This document shows, in pieces, positions 1-11,044 of a stretch of DNA of 64,000 nt. Positions within the stretch are counted from its first letter, which is position 1. Each line of letters begins with the position of its first letter. This stretch comes from Puccinia triticina. Taxonomy: Eukaryota > Basidiomycota > Pucciniomycetes > Pucciniales > Pucciniaceae. Both the position numbers and the translations under genes were made by a program. The notes beneath the pieces were generated by a model. That model searched no databases, was not told where the DNA came from, and worked only from the letters and a program-made list of their open reading frames with translations. The stretch lies in contig NC_070567.1 of assembly GCF_026914185.1 (NCBI RefSeq), forward strand, positions 4,986,001 to 5,050,000. The letters are read 5' to 3'.

Positions 1-183
1 GTCTTCTGGCCCTGGGCAGGCGCAGATAAAAAAACCTCGAGCATTTTAAGACAACCAGTCCTGGCCTTATTCCCAGCCAGGTCAACAGGTGCATTATTCT
101 CTCTGATCAGGTTCTCCTTTTAAAATTTCAGAATGTCAGGTTTCGGTTTGCCGGCATTAGAGAGCCCTGCTATCAGTCCCAGC

Positions 184-1541
184 ATGTCCTTTGCGAATAC
201 GCTTACCCTACAAAGCCAGGTCACATTGAATACAGGTAAGGCTTACACTTTTGAGATCTCGAACAGGGTGGGTACGGTAGAACAATGACAAATTCTTCCA
301 CAATGTTTCAATCAACGGGTTTTTTTTCTCGCATTGAACTGTAATTAGGTTATCAAATGCCATTGTTGGGATTTGGGACGGTGGGACTAGGGAACGCCGA
401 AGAGGCCTGTAGTGAAGCGATCAAGATTGGCTACCGCCATCTTGACTCAGCAATTTTTTATCGAAACGAATATGCCGTGGCCCAAGCTGCAGAGAAATGG
501 TAAGATATCGCCACCTCTTTCCAGACTTTGTGGTGAACCACTACTAGGGGGTCCTGTTCATGCAATTAATCACAGCCGACATCGAACTGGGCGGCCGTTT
601 ATTTTTCTTGAAATCTTTTTTATAGTGAAAGTGGATGGGATTCCATATTCCTGACTACTAAGATACCATCGTCTGAAAATGGTGAAAAGTCATTAGAACG
701 TTCGCTCAGTCATACTTCTGGGAAACCTTGGGATTTAGTTCTACTGCACGAACCGCTGGGTGGACGCCGGGCGCGACACGAGGCTTATAAGGTGCTAGGT
801 AAAGATAAATTCTGTCCGTCATTCCCTCGAGTTGGAGCTCACAGTCTGTTTCCTACTTTGGCCATACTCTAGCTGAGGCTCAGAAGAATGGAAAGGTAAA
901 ATCAATTGGCGTTTCTAATTTTAGCGAGCGTCATCTGAAAGAATTGGAAGAAGCAAATGTGGGACCAATCCCAGCGGTTAATCAAGTTTGTCAAATAACT
1001 TCATGTTTCTTATAACTCTATGATACTTGCGTAAACATATATTTTATCCCAAGTGTCCACTTGGACAGTTTTCATGAAGCTGAAGGTACATTGCATGCTT
1101 GTATCCAGCTTGAATTACATCCTTGGTTTCAACAAAAAGAACTTGTTGATTACTGTCAGCGCAATGGGATCGTAGTATAAGCCTATTGCCCACTTGCTAA
1201 GGGACAGCGCATGTCAGATGAAACAGTGTCAAAGATTGCCACCAAAGTAAGTGCTTGTCCGCATAACCTTACAACGCGTTTTTTAAGACTGGAAGAAGAT
1301 TTAAAATTCTTGACACTCTTCATTGTAGGTGAACAAGACCGTAGCTCAAGTTCTGTTGCGCTGGTCACTTCAGAAGGGCTTTGTGCCATTACCAAAGTCA
1401 ACTAAGCCCAATCATATGAAAGATAATGCCAACATATTTGACTTTGAATTGAGTGATCATGACATGAAAGAGTTGGACAATCTTGAAATGGGTAAAGAAG
1501 GTTCTGTTGCTTGGACTGCTCAGTGCCTAGAGGCAGAATAG
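184..1541 (+). pseudogene. Aldo/keto reductase, multi-exon, interrupted by an in-frame stop
   Basis: The family reduces carbonyls with NADPH in the cytosol on a TIM barrel. Six exons join in phase: 184-235, 349-499, 626-798, 873-985, 1109-1246 and 1329-1541. The start gives a normal N-terminus leading into NTGYQMPLLGFGT. All four tetrad residues are visible: Asp in YRHLDSA, Tyr in FYRNE, Lys in LTTKIPSS and His in VLLHEPLGG. The C-terminal strand and helices (PLPKSTKP, DMKELD) are also present. The oddity is TAA at 1178-1180, where family members normally have Gln in the motif GIVVQAYCPLA; one C-to-T change explains it. A protein ending there would lose the last barrel strands. Everything else is well preserved, so the lesion is recent, an allelic variant, or a sequence error. 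Confidence 0.82.
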
Positions 1542-2649
1542 TAATTGATTTCTTATGCAAACACTAAAAGTATCAGCATACAATTGTCCATAAACATAAA
1601 GAAGCACTTGAGCACATTAAATGTTATTTACACACAGTATTTATCTCTTGCTTTCACAATTAACTTTGTATGCACATTGCAGAAATTGTGGTATGTTTGA
1701 TCAATGGCACTAAAACTCTTATCTCCTACATAGCTAGGTATGATGATGAGGGTTTTATTCCAAATTTCTGCATATCTGTCTGTAATAGTATCCAAAAAAA
1801 GGAAATACTCAATCAAATATTTATGTCTTTGTAGGCTTGAGTCCAATCAAGCAAAGTTTTCCCTTTTTTCAGATCATAAAGCTATCCAAGTCAGTTTTGC
1901 CTGTAGGTTATCTGGTTTTTATTTTCATATAAATCTAGAGTCTGTGAGTAAATACAGGATATGAATGACATATTTTACTATCACTAGTTCTAAAAATTTG
2001 ATTTCTGTGGTTGGTGCCAGCGGGGAACTGATAAAATACATCTACATCAAAAATACTTGCTGCTCCCCAAGTGTAAAAGAACCAGGAGGGCCCGCAGGGT
2101 CCAAGCTTGCTCCAAAAAATGTGTTTTCTTTCAAATTTTGTACCATTAATCTGCCCACACTCTCCTTAAGGATAAATTAGAATTACAAGGTTTGATGGAG
2201 GAAATATGTATAGCTCAAATCTGAGGGAGAAATCATGATTAGCATTTGAATGGGCCTGGTTTAATTCTTTCCAAAAAACTCTATCAGCACCAAAAAAAAT
2301 AAGGGGACTAGTTTTCTGGTGATGTGAAGCTAATTCCAGCTTTATTCCAACCTTACTCCCACCCCTGATGATGACAAGGGGGCCATTGTTGGAGTACCAC
2401 TGAGCTTTCCACACATGTTAATGCATGTCACCTGACACCTATTCACTTCACTTGTTTTGTGGTGCAGTATGATGTTTTCATTGTTTCTTGAAAGATCAAG
2501 TGATGATCAACCAAACTTCTGAAATAATTGAAGATTTTGTTTCACTCAGCTGCTTCAACTTATGGAAATTCCTCTTTTACTGTTTTGCATTATTAAACTT
2601 ATTTACAAAAACACAGTGTCAGGAGGATTGATACAACCCAGCCAACTTT
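1542..2649. other. Gene-free AT-rich stretch
   Basis: No open frame with recognisable protein features or splice-linked exons was seen on either strand. It holds the 3' flank of the reductase and AT-rich sequence with T and A runs. Confidence 0.5.
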
Positions 2650-2758
2650 CACTGTGAAAAAAAAAATGCAATAAACTGCTGCCAGTTGACATGCAATGTA
2701 GCCCCTTTGTAATATTGCATGTTGACTGGCAGCAGTTTCTTGTGTTTTTTTTACAGTG
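2650..2758. mobile_element. Small hairpin MITE with CACTG ends
   Basis: The sequence begins CACTGTGAAAAAAA and ends TTTTTTTACAGTG. The arms pair over most of their length, including CTGCCAGTTGACATGCAAT against its complement. Flanking triplets are TTT and CTT, so a 3-bp duplication is not exact. It shares end type and the GTTGAC word with the element at 6426-6671. Confidence 0.6.
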
Positions 2759-2859
2759 CTTACTGCCTTAATTGGCTGAGTGGGGTGAATCCCACTGAAA
2801 CTGGGCTGCCCATGGCACAAATGGGTTTTGATAGGCTGAGTTAGAGATAGTCATTTGGT

Positions 2860-2949
2860 ACCCGCGGCAGGTACCTAGTACCGCTTGGTGGGTACCCCCT
2901 TGCACCCGCCTTGCACCCGCGCAGCGGTGCCGGGTGCGGTACTAGGTAC
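2860..2949. repeat. GGTACC-rich repeat, copy 1, broken by the CACTA insertion
   Basis: Dense GGTACC and GCACCCGC words match repeats at 47661-47969 and 49729-49928. The CACTA element begins directly at its right edge after TAC. Confidence 0.55.
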
Positions 2950-3416
2950 CACTACCAAGATGGATGAATTTGCAATGGGGTCATGCTAAATGCACCCCAA
3001 GCTTTTACTTCATGCACCCCAAAGAAATGGGGTATAGCGTTGGGTACCCCAATAAACTTGGGGTATTCCTACTTGCACCCCTGTTTCCATGGGGTGCACA
3101 ACTAAGCACCCCAAAATAGTTGGTGTACTCAGCCAAAAACTCATGTACAGCCCGGATGTTGGGGTAAATCATCCCATACCCCAAGTAAGTTGGGGTGCAA
3201 ATCACTTACACCCTAAAATGACCTTTTGCTTGACTGACTTGCACCCCAATTTAAAAAATTATTGGGGTGCATCTTGGGTTGTGTTTGTGGGGTCTATTGG
3301 AGAGAACAGCTTGAGGCTGTTTTTGGTGTACAGCATTGCATTCTACTTTAGAAAGCCCAATAGCGTGTATATTCAGCAATAATAATAATAATAGTAAAAA
3401 ACAAACAAAAAAGAAA

Positions 3417-6400
3417 TCAAGCACGGGCGAGGGACTTGCAGTAGAGAGCAAGTCCCTCTTGGATATGATTCAACCAGTTTTTAGCATTCTTTGAAGTCAC
3501 CCGAGATGCCAAGATAGGAGGGGGAATAGGTTTGACGCCGTCAATCGCCACCACATTGGGCAAAACCCAATGATTACCATTGACATGGAGTAGATATACC
3601 CTGTCGGATTCGCCAGAGGGACCAACGCGTAACGGGAGGTAGGTGCCGCAAGAACTGATAGATAGGAAAATTACTGGCTGTCCGTAAGTGTTTGCAAGTA
3701 TCTGACCGTGATCAATCCTTGAAAGCCATTTGTTGGGCTGTATGTCCATTTCCTTGGTTTCGACCTTGATCCTTTCTAGGATTTTTGTCATTACATCATC
3801 GCCGCCCTGTAATTTTGTGTAAACAGCTCTGTATTCCGATGCTTCCTTGAGCATCTCCTCCCTGACGCGGAACCACCCGTCTTCATTGTACCCAAGGGCT
3901 TTTGCTACACAGTGAAATCCACAGTTCCCATCGGCGGCGGGGTTGAAAATGTTCGGAATGAACTGTTGGAGATGTCCGGGGATCTGTGAGAGATAGTTGG
4001 GCTGATCAAAAATTAATTTAGCACACTTGCAGCTAGCAAAAAGGCACATTAAAACTAAAAAAAACTTTACCTCGACAGAGCCTGTCACTCCCACCTCAGG
4101 CACACTAGGCTGCTTCTCTTTTTCCATTTCTTGATTGTCGCTGTCACGATTATCGTTGCTGTCATCATTACCATCGCTGTCACCATTATTGTTGCCGTTG
4201 CTTGAAGCCGACTTGTTTCTGTATTCAAGAGGTTCCTCCTCAGACGATTCAGTATCATCGCCGCCGGTGATCTTGACTCTTTTGGACTTCGGTTTTCTGG
4301 GCGCCTCCAAGGCTTGTTTCTTAGCAATACGCTCGCGATTTAGCTTAGCTTTGACGATTTCAAACGCCGAGGGATTTCTTTTTGTTGATGATGTTTTTTT
4401 CTTGGCTGAAGGCCGACCTTTGGTGCTCTTTTTGATTTCGGGTGCTTGGATGGGTACAGCCTTATGAGTTCCAGCAATAATGTTTTGGATTTGGTCGATC
4501 AAATCCAAAACTTTGTTGGGCTCTTCGTGCAAGAGTGACACCATGATGAGTTTCATTTCCTCGTCCAAATCGATTTCTGGAGTGTCAGGTTTCTGAAACA
4601 ATGGTTTTTTTGGCTTGAATCAGCTATTGAATGTCAACTTGTGGAGAAGGCTTGTACTTACAGTGATCTCGGGATTATACTTCAGATGCCACTGCAAGTG
4701 GAAATCATCTGGAGCCAAAGCATCGCCCCGTTCCAAAACTTTGGTTATGATATGTGGGCACGGTATTCCAAGGCCAATCAAAACTGTATGCGAGCACGGC
4801 TCTGTGGCATCGAAGTTCTTGAGCCGATCGAATTGCTTGATACACTCCTTGAGTGCAAACGTTGAGATGTGTCCGAGAAGAAGGATGAAGCACTTTGGCA
4901 CCTTGACGAGCGTCTTGACGGTATCCTGTCCTATTGACTCGTGAACCTGATTGATTTGTGTGTCAACCGCAAGTGCTAGAGACTTGAAGACCAATAGTAA
5001 GTCGCCAGTCGAGTTTTTTATGAAGGATTTGAGGTAGGCATGGCCCAATTCCACACGGGAGGTATTGAGGTTTTGGAGATGGGGAAACTGACAAGCCCAA
5101 GCGACAATGAAGAGCTCCTTCACCGGTAGAATATAGGTCTCAAGGTATTCCAGGACAGCCGGCCAAGTTCCAAGGTGTTTCTTCAACGCATCGATTCTCT
5201 CCAGATATATCTCAGGCGTCTTTGCTTGGGTGACTTGGCCCCAAAGAGACATGAAGTCCTTCCAAGGGTCCGGTTTCGGTTTTTCTGGAGCGGGGTCCTT
5301 AGTTGAACTAGTTTTTGGTTTTTCAACTGGTGCTGGAAAGTGCTTTTTACAGTTGGTCGTGATGTTCTTGTTAAGGTGCCAAGTACATAGGTTACTTTGT
5401 GTGCCCGGGAAAACTTCAGCCAAGGCCGAACGTAACGCTTTGTCCCAATCGGTGATGAATACTTTGGGGGTGCGTTGAGGTCGCCAGATGTGCTTTCTCA
5501 GGCAGTTGACTGACCAGATATAACTGTCGGTGTCTTCGTGAGCCATGAAACAAAATCCGATTGAGAAAGATCGGTTAGATGCAGCTTGACCAATGACGTG
5601 TAGCAAGGGGAGGTCATATTTATTAGTTTTGTAAGTGGAATCCAACAGGGCGACGTGGTGATTGATCCGTGCAAGGTGGATGGACCCGGGGTGAGCGAAA
5701 AAAAGAGTTCTGATTGCACCGTTATCTGCCACCTGGACATCAAAGGTCCAGTTGGATTCCTTCAAGATACATAAGAGAGCCTCGGTTGACGACCTGCCGT
5801 TCAAATCTTCCCGACGAATCTTTTGAAGAGCATTGCTAACGGTTTTGTTGGTTGCATAAGTCTGGTTATCCGAGGTTTGGAGCTGGAGTAGGATCTGCGC
5901 CGGCTTGAGATTGGACTGGGAGAGCTTTTGAATATCTTCAAATTGTTCAGGAAGCAGCTGCTTGTGAGCGGAATGAGAAGAGGGTGCCGCCAATGCCTCG
6001 TGGTTGTGTTGGCCATGTTGGATCTCAAGAGTCCAAGTCTTGTTTGTAATCTTCTTGCTGGTGGGAATAGAGCCTTTCAGTTCGAACGGGCACTGGATTT
6101 TTGCGGTTGAGGTTTTCCGTCCAGACTGATTCAGGACTGAGCCACGAAATTCACCGGATCAATCGCACCGGATGTACACATTTTTGTGGGCATTCGAGTG
6201 GGCTTTGAAAATCGCGTATCCATGAGATTTGGCCCAGTCCTGACAGAACCTGACCAAGTCATCCATTGAGAGAAACTTTTTGAGGGGCGGAGGATCCAAC
6301 GGTGCTGAAACAGTGAAAATACAAAGAAAATTCAGATTTGGTATGGTATCACTGGCAGATTGAGAGATTCAAGACATTCTTACCACCCGCGTTGTAATTG

Positions 6401-7077
6401 TAGTCTTTTATATTAGTAATCACACCACTGCAAAAAAACTGTGTCAACTGTGAGCAGTTGACATGTGGTAACTCTGAGGAAGCTTGTGGTGTTACACCAG
6501 CCTTACCCAAGGTTTGACTCAACCAAAGCTTCAATGCACAGTCACTGTGCACCTTGCACAGTGACTGTGCCAACAAAGGCACTTGTGCATTCAGGTGGAG
6601 TTACAATGGTAGCTTGGCTTGAGTATCCTGCATGTCAACTGCAAGCAGTTGACCAAGTTTTTTTTGCAGTGCACCATTTGGGGGAGGATGGTTGGTAATA
6701 ACGGCATTGTGAGCTGACTGGACCGTTTGCTTGTTTTTTTCGCTTGCAGAATCTGGGGGAGCTGGTGCGTGGTCGGAGCTATGATTGGATAGTTCAATGT
6801 CTGGTGCCAGAGTCATTGCGTCAGTCTGATCTAAGGGAGGGATAAGTGATATCACCGAAGATTTGGGTGATTGAACCAAGGGAGGGATTAACAATGGAGA
6901 CTTTGGAGAAGCCGATCGAGGGGGAGGATCCACTGGAGGAATCATTGGAGCCGGAGCCAAGGGTGGAGCCGGAGCCGAGGGTCCAAATGCTGCCAGGAGC
7001 TGTTGCATTTGCAACCAAATCTCTGGGGGGACCGTGATGCCTGTGCTGGTATTTGGTTGGTTTGGGGTGTTCGACAT
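3417..7077 (-). pseudogene. MULE transposase fused to an OTU cysteine protease domain
   Basis: Exons read 7077-6384, 6304-4662, 4592-4071 and 3983-3417, with matching splice phases, so one protein seems intended. Order: proline-rich N-terminus; FAR1/WRKY-GCM1-like zinc domain (IRCD, KIQCPFELKG, HGQHNHE); MULE transposase with DDE residues in LLDSTYKTN, FITDWDKAL and SRVELGH, plus CTWHL; a Lys- and Asp/Ser-rich linker with likely nuclear signals; and a C-terminal OTU domain with the DGNC nucleophile motif and GNHWVLPN histidine. OTU proteases cleave ubiquitin-like tags, but its job in the transposon is unknown. The copy is broken: TGA at 6161-6159 in the zinc domain (after IRCD), and a MITE (6426-6671) in the first exon. 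Confidence 0.85.
6426..6671. mobile_element. CACTG-ended MITE inside the MULE gene
   Basis: Ends are CACTGCAAAAAAAC and its complement, followed by inverted GTCAACTG/CAGTTGAC words; CAC is duplicated at 6423-6425 and 6672-6674. A central stretch repeats the word CACAGTGACTGTG-like. It interrupts the first coding exon of the MULE gene between VITN-type words on each side. Confidence 0.78.
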
Positions 7078-7506
7078 GTTGGTCGGTATGCTGGGTTGGT
7101 TGCTGAGCGGTGCGGTGGGGTAAGGTTGCTGGATGATGTTGGACCTTGAGAGTCTAAGTCTCCACGGTACCCCAATATATCTAGGTTGGTGTGACACCCC
7201 AAATGTACCTGGGGTGCCTAGCAGCGGACCCCTTTCACGCGGACTGACTTTGTGAAGATTGGGGTGTGGGGTCTTTGTACGCCACCTATGATGGGGTGCC
7301 TGTGCTGTGCACCCCATGTATTTTGCCAGTCTTGGGGTACCTTAAGTCGCACCCCAATACATATGGGGTAATGTGTGCTGTACCCCATCGCCCATGGGGT
7401 AAGAGGTTCTATACCCCAAGTATGTTGGGGTACATGGGGGCTGTACCCCCTTTTGGGGTGCATGAAGTAAAAGCTTGGGGTGCATTTAGCATGACCCTTT
7501 GCAATG

Positions 7507-8120
7507 TCATATATTGATCAATATAGCGTATATTGATCAATTTATATTGATCATTTTTTTTTCCTCTTGATACCTTTGTCTGTGTTCCATGTCTCCTTAA
7601 TACTCTTCTATAATCTCTCTCCTTCCCCCTGTGTTAGCTTCAAGCCACAGGAATCTTTTTTTTTGCCTGATAACATTCACAGATTTCTACATACACCATT
7701 CAATTCTTCATGAAAAAAAAAACATTGCAGGTTTGAGGATCAATCCAGGGTGGCTGAGGGGTCTCAATTTTTTTTTCTTTTTTTTTTTTTACTTCAACAA
7801 TTGATGTCATCTGAAGTCTCCAAATCTACTTTTTTTCAAAAAAGGTAAAACATTGACCCCTGACCTGTCTTGTGATACCATCCTGCATGCATTGTTAATT
7901 TGGTTGGTTGAACTTTCTGAAGATATTGCACATCATACTTGAAGTGCTACATGCATAGATGGACTTTTTGAAATTAGTTTACCATGGTTTAGCATATTTT
8001 TGTCAGGTTTTTTTTTATCTACTTTTGTTATCAAATACAGATTAACAAGGAATATTTCCACATAAAATTTCATCCAACAATTGTTCTGCATATAGAACGC
8101 AGAAATGTTGTGTTTGGGGT
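7507..8120. other. CACTA left arm, non-satellite part
   Basis: AT-rich sequence starting with several TTGATCAATATA words. Read in reverse it corresponds closely to 20371-21000. No gene is visible. Confidence 0.75.
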
Positions 8121-10175
8121 CACATCCATTATGCAGCAGCTACAATCTGATCAATTGCCAAATATCACTACTTTGATAGTTTCTTGGTGTTTCTGCCACT
8201 ATATCTCATCCCAGCATGGAAATTCTTCCAACATATTGTTACCAAAATGTTGAAAAGCACCCAAAGTTTCATTATGTACCTTTACTGACCACAAAACCCC
8301 TAATGTGGCAGCTACAGTCTGATCACTTTCCAAATATCACTACTTTGGTAGTTTCTTGGTGTTTCTGCCACTATATCTCATTGTAACATGGGAATTCTTC
8401 TGCCATATGGTTACCAAAATGTTGGAAAGCCCCCAAAGTTTCATTATGTACCTTTACCAAGCACAAAAACACCAAATGTAGCAGCTACAGTCTGATCAGT
8501 TCCCAAATATCACTACTTTGGTAGTTTCTTGGTGTTTCTGCCACTATAGCTCATCCCAGCATGGGAATCCTTCTGCCAGATGGTGACCAAAATGTTTGCA
8601 AGCCCCCAAAGTTTCCTTTAGTACCTTTAATGACCACAAAACCCCCAAATGTAGGAACTACAGTCTGATCAGTTTCCAAATATCACTACTTTGGTAGTTT
8701 CTTGGTGTTTCTGCCACTGTATCTCATCCCAGAGTGGGAATCCTTCTGCCAGATGGTGACCAAAATGTTTAAAAGCCCCCAAAGTTTCATTGCGTACATT
8801 TACTGACCACAAAACCCCCAAATGTAGCAGCTACAGTCTGATCAGTTCCCAAACATCACTACTTTTGTAGTTTCTTGGTGTTTCTGCGACTATATCTCAT
8901 CCCAGCATGAGAATTCTTCTGCCATATTGTTATCAAAATGTTGAAAATCCCCCAAATTTTCATTATGTACCTTTACAGACCACAAAACCCCCTAATATAG
9001 CAGCTACAGTCTGATCAGTTCCCAAATATCACTACTTTTGTAGTTTCTTGGTGTTTCTGCCACTATATCTCATCCCAGCATGAGAATTCTTCTGCCATAT
9101 TGTTATCAAAATGTTGAAAATCCCCCAAATTTTCATTATGTACCTTTACAGACCACAAAACCCCCTAATATAGCAGCTACAGTCTGATCAGTTTCCAAAT
9201 ATCACTACTTTGGTAGTTTCTTGGTGTTTCTGCCACTATATCTCATCCCAGCGTGGGAATCCTTCTGCCAGATGGTGACCAAAATGTTGACAAGACCCCA
9301 AAGTTTCATCGCGTACATTTACTGACCACAAAACCCCCAAATGTAGCAGCTACAGTCTGATCAGTTCCCAAATATCACTACTTTGGTAGTTTCTTGGTGT
9401 TTCTGCCACTATATCTCATCCCAGCATGAGAATTCTTCTGTCATATTGTTATCAAAATGTTGAAAAAATCCCCCAAATTTCGTTATGTACCTTTACAGAC
9501 CACAAAACCCCCTAATATAGCAGCTACAGTCTGATCAGTTCCCAAATATCACTACTTTGGTAGTCTCTTGGTGTTTCTGCCACTATATCTCATCCCAGCC
9601 TGGGAATCATTCTGCCAGATGGTGACCAAAATTTTTACAAGCCCCCAAAGTTTCATTATGTACCTTTACTGACCACAAAACATCAGTTTCCAAATATCAC
9701 TACTTTGGTAGTTTCTTGGTGTTTCTGCCACTGTATCTCAGTCCAGCGTGGGAATCCTTCTGCCAGATGGTGACTAAAATGTTTAAAAGCCCCCAAAGTT
9801 TTGTCATGTACCTTTACTGACCACAAAACTCCCAAATGTAGCACCTACAGGCTGATCAGTTCCCAAATATCACTACTTTGGTAGTCTCTTGGTGTTTCTG
9901 CCACTACATCTCATCCCAGCCTGGAAATACTTTTGCCAGATGGTGACCAAAATTTTTGCTAGCCCCCAAAGTTTCATTATGTTTGTATACTGACCACAAA
10001 AGCCCCAAATATAGCAGCTACAGTCTGATCAGTTCCCAAATATCACTACTTTGGTAGTTTCTTGGTGTTTCTGCCACGATATCTCATCCCAGCGTGACAG
10101 TTCTTCCGCCATATGGCTACTAAAATGTTAAGAAGCCCTCAAAGTTTCATTATGCACCTTTACTTACCACAAAAC
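8121..10175 (+). repeat. Tandem repeat array of about 172 bp, left arm, forward orientation
   Basis: About twelve units, each holding GCAGCTACAGTCTGATCAG, then ATATCACTACTTTGGTAGT, TTTCTGCCACTATATCTCAT and CCCCCAAAGTTTCATTATG. Units differ by scattered substitutions and small indels. No coding signal is present. The inner words CACTAC and CTACCAAAG resemble the element terminus CACTACCAAG. Confidence 0.9.
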
Positions 10176-10981
10176 TGTGAAACTATACAGCTAGGTGAAC
10201 GGCTATGCGCCCATAAATTGGGAAAGCGGCTGGGAGCTCAATCAGCTGCGGAATCTGGTAAGCAAAGCGAACCACCTTCTGCAGTCCAAAAACCAGCCGC
10301 GAGGTTGTAAAACTGACACATCACTCTGATGCATGCAGGTCCGAACCAAGCAAGCAGAAAAATAAGGTTAGTGGAAAGCCACAACCGCAAGACACTCGCA
10401 GACAGAATAACCAAAGCAAGCGCCAAAGGTAAGCGGCTGGTATCTTTATCTGTTGAGCTGATCTAGATGTTGAGCTAACGCCGCATCCCATATCCTTTAG
10501 TCTCAATTGAGCAGGAAAAGACAGTATGAACCGAATCCACTCAAAGAGTAGGAGAAACACTTGGTGAGTAGTTGCAAAAGCTGGAAAAGAGAAATAAAGA
10601 GGCTAAATGAAAATGAAACGTCGCAATTCTTGTCTAGACGAGGTTGCCGCACTCATCCGCCGTTTCTCCCACGCTGAACAATAACTGGAAAAAGGGAAGG
10701 AAAACTTCCATCCAAGTAAGAACTAATGTTCCCTCAAGACATAGATGAGAAAGAGCTAATGGTGCATTGATTCATGCTCGTACTCACCAGAAAAGAGAAA
10801 GGACACAGGACTTTTCTTTTCTACTTCTCTCATCTCTATAATCACCACTAGTAGACAGCGGTCAAGCTGCCTGCTCTTAGGTAATGACCTTTTCATTATT
10901 ACTTTACTTTAAACAACAATGTACTTAGAGTAGAGAACAAGTCTAATGAAAAGAAAACTCTTAGTTGCTTGAAATCTTTCA
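10176..10981 (+). repeat. Copia 5' LTR
   Basis: Begins TGTGAAACTATACAGC and ends TTGAAATCTTTCA. It differs from the 3' LTR at roughly 15 positions counted by eye, under 2 per cent, so the insertion is moderately young. Confidence 0.95.
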
Positions 10982-11044
10982 GATTTACAGTCTCGACTCT
11001 CGAAAGCAACCTCTAATTCAACAAACTAGGAGCAGGACAGCGAA

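Larger units (their letters stand above)
2978..7497 (-). mobile_element. MULE (Mutator-like) transposon inserted in the CACTA left arm
   Basis: The ends are GGGTCATGCTAAATGCACCC and its complement, followed by about 300 bp of GGGGT/ACCCC-rich subterminal repeats on each side. A perfect 9-bp duplication TTTGCAATG lies at 2969-2977 and 7498-7506, the length expected for Mutator elements. The interrupted host arm (CACTACCAAGATGGATGAATTTGCA...) continues correctly after the right duplication and matches the CACTA right end. It carries one long gene on the minus strand. Confidence 0.93.

Noticed and set aside
3417..4601. OTU protein as a separate gene
   Set aside because: The preceding transposase exon has GTAAGT at its end and phase 0 matches the acceptor at 4593, so a single fused gene is simpler. 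Kept as a question in the findings.
8121..10175. CRISPR-like regular repeat array
   Set aside because: Units are contiguous 172-bp tandem repeats without unique spacers, the array inverts at 16807, and the genome is eukaryotic.
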